Source: CAZJNX01 sp964547415
GTDB taxonomy: Bacteria > Pseudomonadota > Alphaproteobacteria > Rhizobiales > Amorphaceae
Reading direction: 5' to 3'
DNA: 21,346 bases
Assembly (NCBI GenBank): GCA_964547415.1
Contig: CAZJNX010000065.1
Span: 1-21,346 of the forward strand
Below, piece by piece: positions 15,954-21,346 of the stretch. Below the pieces are notes generated by a model that saw only the letters and a program-made list of their open reading frames with translations, searched no databases and was not told the origin of the DNA. The number at the start of each line of letters is the position of its first letter. Positions within the stretch are counted from its first letter, which is position 1. Both the position numbers and the translations under genes were made by a program.

Positions 15954-16796
15954 TCAGGCCGCGACGGTGCGCTGGCGCTGCTCGCCGAGGCCCTCGATGC
16001 CGAGGCGCATCTCCTGGCCCGGCTTCAGGTAGCGCGGCGGCGTCTTGCCCTGGCCGACGCCCGGCGGCGTGCCGGTGGCGATGATGTCGCCGGGCTCGAG
16101 CGTCATGAACCGGGACAGGTACGACACGAGGTGGCGGACGCCGTAGACCATCGTGCGGGTCGAGCCCTCCTGCTGGCGCTCCCCGTCGAGGTCGAGCCAC
16201 ATGGAAAGGTTCTGCGGGTCCGGCACCTCGTCGGCGGTGACGAGGAAGGGGCCGACGGGGCCGAAGGTGTCGTGGCTCTTGCCCTTGGTCCACTGGCCGG
16301 CGCGCTCGATCTGGAAGGCCCGCTCGGAGACGTCGTTGACGATCGTGTAGCCGGCGACGTGGGCGAGGGCCCCCGCCTCGTCCACGTAGCGGGCGCGCTG
16401 GCCGATGACGACGCCGAGTTCCACCTCCCAGTCGGTCTTCTCCGAGCCGCGGGGGATCTCCACCTCGTCGTAGGGCCCGCACAGGGCGCTCGTCGCCTTC
16501 ATGAACAGGATCGGCTCGGGCGGGACCTGCATGCCCGCCTCGGCGGCGTGGTCGGCGTAGTTGAGGCCGATGCACACCATCTTGCCGATCCGGCCCACCG
16601 GCACGCCCACCCGCGCGTCCGCGCCGAGCTGCGGCAGGCTCGCCGGGTCCACCGCCCGCAGCCGGTCGAGGCCGGCCGGCGAGAGGACCTCGCCCGCGAT
16701 GTCGTCCACCACGGAGGAGAGGTCGCGGATGGTCCCGTCGGCGGCGTGGATGGCCGGCCTCTCGGCGCCCTTCGGTCCGACGCGCATCAGTTTCAT
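15954..16796 (-). CDS. Fumarylacetoacetate-hydrolase-family enzyme (putative 2,4-diketo-3-deoxy-L-fuconate hydrolase)
   Basis: This 280-residue FAH-superfamily enzyme cleaves a carbon-carbon bond in a diketo acid using Mg2+ or a similar ion. The metal ligands are Glu124 and Glu126 in WEVELGVV and Asp155 in VNDVSERAFQ. Other family marks are IGLNYADHAAE (76-86), FMKATSALCGP, QWTKGKSHDTFGP (169-179) and IATGTPPGVG (239-248). The sequence closely follows the group often labelled ureidoglycolate lyase, whose tested members hydrolyse 2,4-diketo-3-deoxy-L-fuconate to pyruvate and lactate. The upstream SDR, 47 bp away on the same strand, would make that substrate, so I favour the sugar-acid role. 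GAGGACG lies nine bases before the ATG at 16796. Confidence 0.88.
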   Translation of the reverse strand: MKLMRVGPKGAERPAIHAADGTIRDLSSVVDDIAGEVLSPAGLDRLRAVDPASLPQLGADARVGVPVGRIGKMVCIGLNYADHAAEAGMQVPPEPILFMKATSALCGPYDEVEIPRGSEKTDWEVELGVVIGQRARYVDEAGALAHVAGYTIVNDVSERAFQIERAGQWTKGKSHDTFGPVGPFLVTADEVPDPQNLSMWLDLDGERQQEGSTRTMVYGVRHLVSYLSRFMTLEPGDIIATGTPPGVGQGKTPPRYLKPGQEMRLGIEGLGEQRQRTVAA

Positions 16797-16843
16797 GGGG
16801 TTCGTCCTCTTGTCTGTGAGGTTCCTCGCGGCCGGGAGCCGCG

Positions 16844-17596
16844 TCAGTAGGTGGCGCGGCCGCCCGACAGGTCGAAGACGCCGCCGGTGGTGAAGCTGTT
16901 CTCCGCCGAGACGAGCCAGGCCACCATGGCGGCGATCTCCTCCACCTTGACGAAGCGCTCGCGCGGGATCTTGGAGAGCATGTAGTCGATCTGCGCCTGG
17001 GTCATCTGGTCGAAGATGGCGGTCTTCGCGGCCGCCGGCGTCACGCAGTTGACGGCGATGTCGTGGCCGGCCAGCTCCTTGCCGAGGCTCTTCGTGAGCG
17101 CGATGACGCCGGCCTTGGCGGCCGAGTAGGCGGAGGCGTTGGGGTTGCCCTCCTTGCCGGCGATGGAGGCGACGTTGACGATCCGCCCGTAGCCCGCCGC
17201 CACCATGACGGGCACGACCGCGCGGCAGCAGTAGAAGACGCCGTTGAGGTCGATGTCGAGGACGCGGCGCCACGCCTCCACCGGGTACTCGGCGAGGGGC
17301 ATGTTGGGCCCGGAGATCCCGGCGTTGTTGACGAGGATGTCGATGCGGCCGAACTGGGCGCGGGTGAGCTCGGTCACCTTCGCGACGGCCTCCGGATCGG
17401 TGAGCTCCACCGTCACTGGCAGCGCCTGGTCCGCGCCGCCGAGCCGGTCGGCCGTCTCGCGCAGGCGCTCCCCGTCCCTGTCCCAGAGCGCCACGCGCGC
17501 GCCCGAGGCGATCAGCCGGTCGGCGATCGCGTGGCCGATGCCCTGGGCCGCGCCGGTGACGACGGCCGTCCGGTCCTCGAGGTCGATCCTGTTCAT
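16844..17596 (-). CDS. SDR-family NAD-dependent dehydrogenase (putative 2-keto-3-deoxy-L-fuconate dehydrogenase)
   Basis: This is a classical 250-residue short-chain dehydrogenase. The cofactor loop is TGAAQGIG (14-21) and Asp39 at the end of the second strand favours NAD over NADP. The NNAG motif is at 90-93. The catalytic set is Asn118, Ser144, Tyr157 and Lys161 (YSAAK). The C-terminus, FTTGGVFDLSGGRATY, resembles dehydrogenases acting on sugar acids such as 2-keto-3-deoxy-L-fuconate. It is the first gene of a two-gene minus-strand unit with the FAH-family hydrolase, an order that fits consecutive oxidation and hydrolysis. The ATG at 17596 is preceded by GGGAGGAG, a strong ribosome site. 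Substrate assignment rests on context, and a general 3-oxoacyl-ACP reductase-like label is the fallback. Confidence 0.88.
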   Translation of the reverse strand: MNRIDLEDRTAVVTGAAQGIGHAIADRLIASGARVALWDRDGERLRETADRLGGADQALPVTVELTDPEAVAKVTELTRAQFGRIDILVNNAGISGPNMPLAEYPVEAWRRVLDIDLNGVFYCCRAVVPVMVAAGYGRIVNVASIAGKEGNPNASAYSAAKAGVIALTKSLGKELAGHDIAVNCVTPAAAKTAIFDQMTQAQIDYMLSKIPRERFVKVEEIAAMVAWLVSAENSFTTGGVFDLSGGRATY

Positions 17597-17621
17597 GGCG
17601 CGCCCGGCTCCTCCCGTCGGT

Positions 17622-17649
17622 GGTTTTGCCCTGTGCTATCGGGTTTTGC
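17622..17649 (-). promoter_or_regulatory. Direct repeat GGTTTTGC x2, 20 bp apart
   Basis: GGTTTTGC occurs at 17622-17629 and again at 17642-17649, a 20-bp period or about two helical turns. It lies 26-53 bp upstream of the SDR start and is unusually T-rich for this window. It could be an operator or activator site for the SDR-hydrolase pair. Confidence 0.4.
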
Positions 17650-17674
17650 GGCTGCGGGAAACTGCCTCCCGCCG

Positions 17675-17720
17675 GGGGCGGGCCCGCGCGCGGCGCGCCC
17701 GCCCCGGGCGCGCGCGGGCC
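17675..17720 (+). promoter_or_regulatory. Two mutually exclusive GC hairpins upstream of rnpA
   Basis: One stem pairs 17675-17683 with 17697-17705 (9 bp). Another pairs 17681-17691 with 17710-17720 (11 bp). They share bases 17681-17683 and overlap in space, so only one can form, as in an attenuator. The element lies between the divergent SDR and rnpA genes. Confidence 0.4.
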
Positions 17721-17830
17721 TCCGCGGAGCGCATGGCCACGATGCGGTTGTCCCGGGCGGGCGGACATGCTGAGACGCGCCGGGCAGGGCCGGTGAGCAT
17801 CCGGCCGGGGAGCCGGCCTCGCCGCCGGCA

Positions 17831-17837
17831 GGAGGAG
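17831..17837 (+). promoter_or_regulatory. Shine-Dalgarno site GGAGGAG deciding a TTG start
   Basis: GGAGGAG lies seven bases before the TTG at 17845. No ATG or GTG near the conserved N-terminus has a comparable site, so TTG is the best start for rnpA. Confidence 0.7.
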
Positions 17838-17844
17838 AAGCGCC

Positions 17845-18372
17845 TTGGCATCGTCGTCGTCCGGAGCGACGGGGGAGGGGACGCGCGCGGTGAGCGCCCC
17901 GGGCGCGCCCGCGCGCGGGTCCCGGCCGCGGCTGCCGCGGCCGCGCCGACGGGCCGACTTCCTGAGGGTGCGCAAGGGACCGCGGGCGGAAGGCGAGGCG
18001 TTCGCCCTCGAAGGCCGGCCGCGCGCGGACGGCGCGGGTGGGCCCCGGGTCGGCTTCACGGTCACGCGGCGGGTCGGCACGGCCGTGGAGCGCAACCGGA
18101 TCCGGCGGCGGCTGCGGGCCGCAGCTGCGGAGCTGCGTCCTTTTTTGCGTTCGGGCTGCGATTATGTACTGGTGGCGCGCAGGCCGGCGCTGTGGCTCGG
18201 CTACGATCAGCTCGTGGACGGATTGAGGGACGCCGTGGAGCGGCTTCACGCACGGCTCGATCGCCCGCGGCCGCCGTCCGGGGCTGGGCGGGGGCCGGCG
18301 AGGTCGCGGGCGAAAGGGAACACAGGCCGTTCGCGCGGTTCGCGAGCGGGCACAGACGGGTCGAAGGAATGA
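17845..18372 (+). CDS. rnpA: Ribonuclease P protein component
   Basis: RnpA is the basic protein cofactor of RNase P, which matures the 5' ends of tRNAs. The core at about 30-138 has RLPRPRRRADFLRVRKG, then RVGFTVTRRVGTAVERNRI with the RNR motif at 83-91 (RNRIRRRLR). It ends CDYVLVARRPALWLGYDQLVDGLRDAVERL. At 175 residues it is long for the family because of a serine/glycine/proline-rich N-terminus of about 28 residues and a basic disordered tail of about 37. The start is TTG at 17845 on a very strong ribosome site. The stop overlaps the yidC start by one base (TGATG), implying translational coupling. The normally adjacent rpmH is not present upstream. Confidence 0.93.
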   Translation: MASSSSGATGEGTRAVSAPGAPARGSRPRLPRPRRRADFLRVRKGPRAEGEAFALEGRPRADGAGGPRVGFTVTRRVGTAVERNRIRRRLRAAAAELRPFLRSGCDYVLVARRPALWLGYDQLVDGLRDAVERLHARLDRPRPPSGAGRGPARSRAKGNTGRSRGSRAGTDGSKE

Positions 18373-20222
18373 TGGAGAACCGGAACCTTCTGCTGGCGGT
18401 GGTCCTGTCGCTGGCGGTTCTGATCGCGTGGCAGTACTTCTTCATCCAGCCGCGCGTGGAGGCAGAACGGCAGGCCCAGCTCGAGCAGGCGGCCCAGCAG
18501 GAGGCGGTGGAGGCGCTGGACCCGGCCACCGGCGCGGTGTCGACGACGCCCCAGCCGCGCGCGGGCACCGACGATGCCCTGAGACCGACCCCCGGCGGCA
18601 CCACGCTGCCGGCCGCCGGCGCGACGCGCGAGGCCACCGTCGGCGCCTCCCCGCGGATCCGGATCGAGACGCCGCGGCTCGAGGGGTCGATCAACCTCAC
18701 GGGCGCGCGCATCGACGACCTGCGCCTCAAGGACTACCACGAGACGGTGGACCCCACGAGCCCGACCATCGTGCTCCTGTCGCCGAGCGGGACGGACGGG
18801 GCGTTCTTCGCCGACACGGGCTGGGTGGCCGAGGCCGGGTCGGACGTGTCGCTGCCCACCACGCAGACGGTCTGGCAGGCGGAGGAGGGGGCGGTCCTGT
18901 CGCCCGATTCGCCGGTCACCCTGACGTGGGATAACGGCGAGGGGCTGGTCTTCACCCGGACCATCTCCGTCGACCGGAACTACATGTTCACGGTCGAGCA
19001 GTCCGTGCGCAACGGGACGGACGAGAGCCTCAGGCTCTACCCGTACAGCCTCGTCCAGCGGCAGGGCACGCCCGCAACGTCCGGCTTCTTCATCCTCCAC
19101 GAGGGCATGATCGGCGTCATCGGTGAGGAGGGCCTCGTCCAGCCGTCCTACGGGAACCTCGAGGACGACGGCGTGATCACGCCGGGCACGGCCAGCAGCG
19201 GCTGGCTCGGGATCACCGACAAGTACTGGGCGGCCACCGTCATCCCGACGCCCGGGTCCACCTTCGAGCCGCGCTTCCTCTATCAGGAGCGGCGCGGCGT
19301 GCCGATCTACCAGGCGGACTTCCTTGGCGCCGCGGTCGAGGTGCCGGCCGGCGGCAGCGGCGAGGCGGTCAACCGCGTCTTCGCCGGCGCCAAGGAGGTG
19401 GACGTCATCGCCGGCTACGAGGACGCGCTCGGCATCGACCGGTTCAATCTCCTGATCGACTGGGGCTGGTTCTACTTCCTGACCAAGCCGCTGTTCTACG
19501 CGCTCGACTTCTTCTACAAGCTGGTCGGCAACTTCGGCGTCTCGATCCTGATCGTCACGCTTCTCATCAAGCTCGTGTTCTTCCCGCTCGCCAACAAGGC
19601 GTACACGTCCATGAGCAAGATGAAGAAGCTGCAGCCTGAAATGGTCAAGCTGCGCGAGCGGTACAAGGACGACCGCATGAAGCAGCAGCAGGCGTTGATG
19701 GAGCTCTACAAGAAGGAGCAGATCAATCCGCTTGCAGGCTGTATCCCCATCCTGATCCAGATCCCGGTGTTCTTCGCGCTGTATAAGGTGCTGTTCGTGT
19801 CGATCGAGATGCGCCACGCGCCGTTCTTCGGCTGGATCCAGGACCTGTCGGCCCGCGATCCGACGTCCATCTTCAACCTGTTCGGCCTGTTGCCGTACGA
19901 CCCCGGTGCGGTGCCGATCCTCGGGCCGTGGCTGATCCTGGGCGTGTGGCCGATCCTCATGGGCATCACCATGTGGGTCCAGATGAAGATGAACCCGGCG
20001 CCGCCCGACCCGACCCAGGCGATGATCTTCAACTGGATGCCGGTGCTGTTCACCTTCCTGCTGGCGTCGTTCCCGGCCGGTCTCGTGATCTACTGGGCGT
20101 GGAACAACTTCCTCTCGGTGCTGCAGCAGGGGGTCATCATGCGCCGCCAGGGCGTCAAGATCGAGCTGTGGGACAACATCTCCGGCATCTTCCGCAAGAA
20201 GGCATCCAAGGGATCCACCTGA
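18372..20222 (+). CDS. yidC: Membrane protein insertase YidC
   Basis: YidC inserts and folds inner-membrane proteins, alone or with SecYEG. The 616-residue product is the long Gram-negative form. The signal-anchor helix is at about 5-22 (LLLAVVLSLAVLIAW), then a low-complexity linker, and the periplasmic P1 beta-sandwich runs from about 95 to 350. The conserved insertase core follows, with helices near 365-385, 388-408, 455-475, 518-538 and 552-585. The amphipathic cytoplasmic hairpin SMSKMKKLQPEMVKLRERY is at 413-431. The groove position held by arginine in E. coli (R366) is Lys400 here, which I recall as usual in alphaproteobacteria. I start at the ATG at 18372, matching the canonical MENRN. 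The ATG at 18369 would add one residue. AAGGA lies just upstream. No yidD lies between rnpA and yidC, and no engB follows. Confidence 0.96.
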   Translation: MENRNLLLAVVLSLAVLIAWQYFFIQPRVEAERQAQLEQAAQQEAVEALDPATGAVSTTPQPRAGTDDALRPTPGGTTLPAAGATREATVGASPRIRIETPRLEGSINLTGARIDDLRLKDYHETVDPTSPTIVLLSPSGTDGAFFADTGWVAEAGSDVSLPTTQTVWQAEEGAVLSPDSPVTLTWDNGEGLVFTRTISVDRNYMFTVEQSVRNGTDESLRLYPYSLVQRQGTPATSGFFILHEGMIGVIGEEGLVQPSYGNLEDDGVITPGTASSGWLGITDKYWAATVIPTPGSTFEPRFLYQERRGVPIYQADFLGAAVEVPAGGSGEAVNRVFAGAKEVDVIAGYEDALGIDRFNLLIDWGWFYFLTKPLFYALDFFYKLVGNFGVSILIVTLLIKLVFFPLANKAYTSMSKMKKLQPEMVKLRERYKDDRMKQQQALMELYKKEQINPLAGCIPILIQIPVFFALYKVLFVSIEMRHAPFFGWIQDLSARDPTSIFNLFGLLPYDPGAVPILGPWLILGVWPILMGITMWVQMKMNPAPPDPTQAMIFNWMPVLFTFLLASFPAGLVIYWAWNNFLSVLQQGVIMRRQGVKIELWDNISGIFRKKASKGST

Positions 20223-20229
20223 CGCTCGC

Positions 20230-20250
20230 GGCGCGGCCGCACGCCGCGCC
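20230..20250 (+). terminator. 8-bp hairpin after yidC (possible terminator)
   Basis: GGCGCGGC and GCCGCGCC form a perfect 8-bp stem with a 5-base loop, seven bases after the yidC stop. There is no U-tract. Confidence 0.5.
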
Positions 20251-20625
20251 ACGCCCGGGAGGCGCCCGTCGCGGCTTCCCGTTTCCGGAGCGGCACGCAC
20301 GCGGGTTGGCCGCATCGCCTGCGGGCCGTGGCCGCGCCATCGACCGCCCCGGGCCAGACGGACGGGAGCGCCCGCCCGTCGTCGCGTCCACGGGCGTCGG
20401 GGTGGCGGTCGCGCGGCGTCCGCTTTCCGGCCGCAGCCGGCATGGCACGGCGGCAACCGGCCAGGGCTTGGGGGCACCCGTGTCGTTGGAGTTCAGGCTC
20501 ACCAGGGCGAGGTCGGCCGATGCCCGTCTGCCGCCGTCGCCATGGGGTGGCGAGCGACGGCGGCTGCGAGGCGAGGATCGAGGTGCCCGGCTTCTTCCAA
20601 CGCTTGTGGACCGCCATGTCGCCAG
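20251..20625. other. No gene recognised between yidC and the IS110 relic
   Basis: I find no gene in this stretch on either strand. The part nearest the transposase relic may be the right end of the same element: on the minus strand, CTGAACTCCAACGACACGG (about 20480-20500) vaguely resembles the non-coding end of IS110-type elements. That resemblance is too weak to define a boundary. Confidence 0.5.
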
Positions 20626-20927
20626 CGATTGCGCGTCCCGGACCATCGCGTCGAGGATGACCAGGGGTCGTCTCGCACAGGTGGTCAAGCGGCCTCGGGC
20701 GGTCTGGCCCTGGCCTCCGGGCGCTCGCGCATCCGCGCGCGCCGGGATTCGCCGCAAGGCCGTGCGCGCGGCGATGTCGAGGGCGCCACGCACCTTGCGG
20801 CGTCCATCCCGGATGGGCCTGACGCCTCGCCACGTTCCGCTGTCGTGAGCGTGCGGCGCGAGGCCGCAAAGCGCGGCGACCGGCGGCTGCACTGGCTGCC
20901 GGACTCGGGCAGCCAGCCGAGGACGGC
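20626..20927 (-). pseudogene. IS110-family transposase, C-terminal fragment, broken
   Basis: The minus strand encodes the C-terminal (Transposase_20-type) part of an IS110-family DEDD transposase. AVLGWLPESGSQ is followed by CGLAPHAHDSGTWRG, RDGRRKVRGALDIAARTALRR and LTTCARRPLVILDAMVRD, all typical of that domain. A frameshift near 20890 separates the first piece from the rest. The segment around 20700-20750 also drifts out of family register (a MRERPEARARPPEAA-like stretch lies in another frame). The N-terminal RuvC-like domain carrying the acidic residues is absent. No start codon or intact frame remains, so it cannot be active. It lies next to the 22-bp repeat array. Confidence 0.8.
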
Positions 20928-21119
20928 GCGTGGCGTGGCTGGAGGATCCCGTCCATGTCGTGCGGGATCGACAGGCCTGAGCGGCCGTTCGGGGTGGGAG
21001 AGCGATGCGGAAAGGGACCCTTGCTCCCTGACGGGCTCAAGGCCCTCGAGGGCGACGGGCTCCCTTCCGCAACGCCCAGGCTCCCACCTCGCCAACAGAC
21101 AGGGGGGGCGGGCAGCTTG

Positions 21120-21284
21120 CGGATCGCTCGGGTTGGTCGGGCGGACGGCTCGCGTTGGCCGGGCGGGTCGCGGGCGGATCGCGGGGGTTGGCCGCGCGGA
21201 TCGCTCGCATTGGCCAGTCGGATGGCCCGCATCGACGTGACGGATCGCTCGCGGTGGCCGGGCGGACGGCTCGCGTTGGCCGGG
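21120..21284. repeat. 22-bp imperfect tandem repeat, seven units plus a half unit
   Basis: Units start at 21120, 21142, 21175, 21197, 21219, 21241 and 21263. Each is 22 bp, most beginning CGGATCGCTCG and ending TTGGCCGGG. An 11-bp half unit (21164-21174) lies between the second and third. The second and seventh units are identical, and the pair 21120-21163 is nearly repeated at 21241-21284. A 22-bp period is not a multiple of three, so this is not a protein repeat. No unique spacers are present, so it is not CRISPR. Confidence 0.9.
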
Positions 21285-21346
21285 CGGGTCGGGCAGTGTC
21301 CCCGGTGGTGGTGTAGGAGGCCGCGCGCGGAGCCTCCGGCGTAGCG

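Noticed and set aside
15678..16850. Long plus-strand frame over the FAH-family gene
   Set aside because: Only its first part (to about 15909) carries RTX-like sense; the rest is antisense to a well-supported hydrolase.
17734..17800. Possible rpmH remnant starting at ATGGCCACG
   Set aside because: The first few bases recall the L34 MAT motif, but no frame continues into L34 sequence.
21120..21284. CRISPR array
   Set aside because: Units abut one another with no unique spacers, and no cas gene is present.

Overview
This is a GC-rich chromosomal window (most third codon positions are G or C) that most resembles an alphaproteobacterium. The ParC sequence (HPHGDQAVYDAL around the quinolone-determining region), the lysine in place of the usual arginine in the YidC groove, and the DUF6665-type protein all point that way. 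I cannot place it below class level. The sequence is a draft: a 10-N scaffold gap interrupts one gene, and some frameshifts may be assembly errors.

Left part (1-7900). A decayed IS3-family transposase lies just upstream of parC (topoisomerase IV subunit A). Then come a PLP-dependent serine/threonine dehydratase (minus), a small one-helix membrane protein (plus), and a TauE/SafE permease behind a Tas-type aldo/keto reductase (both minus, possibly one unit; the reductase is cut by the N gap). moaA (minus), for the first step of molybdenum cofactor synthesis, follows.

Middle (8000-10400). A plus-strand run is divergent from moaA: a DUF971 protein, a DUF6665-like protein, a single-domain rhodanese and a persulfide-dioxygenase-like metallo-beta-lactamase. 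The last two look like a sulfide/persulfide oxidation pair. The TauE-type permease upstream could export the sulfite they would produce, but that link is inference.

RTX region (10475-15910). A 764-residue RTX protease (subtilisin/kexin catalytic domain, P-domain, serralysin-like linker, beta-roll repeats) has no signal peptide or propeptide, as expected for type I secretion. Two frameshifted RTX-like fragments lie on either side of it, one directly downstream and one beyond mgtE. A 54-bp hexamer array and a clean 8-bp palindrome sit in the protease's 5' region. No type I secretion transporter is present.

Right part (15950-21346). An SDR dehydrogenase and a fumarylacetoacetate-hydrolase-family enzyme form a minus-strand pair. 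They resemble the last two steps of the non-phosphorylated L-fucose (2-keto-3-deoxy-fuconate) route. Divergently, rnpA and yidC overlap by one base (TGATG). The usual rpmH in front of rnpA is absent, and two mutually exclusive GC hairpins occupy that space. After yidC there is no intact gene: a broken IS110-family transposase C-terminus is followed by an array of about seven 22-bp tandem repeats.

A recurring theme is a strong GC hairpin without a U-tract within a few bases of gene ends (parC, the dioxygenase, the RTX protease, the FAH enzyme, yidC). I see no tRNA, rRNA, CRISPR array or phage genes. The least-explained elements are the 22-bp repeat array, the RTX fragments, and the alternative hairpins in front of rnpA.
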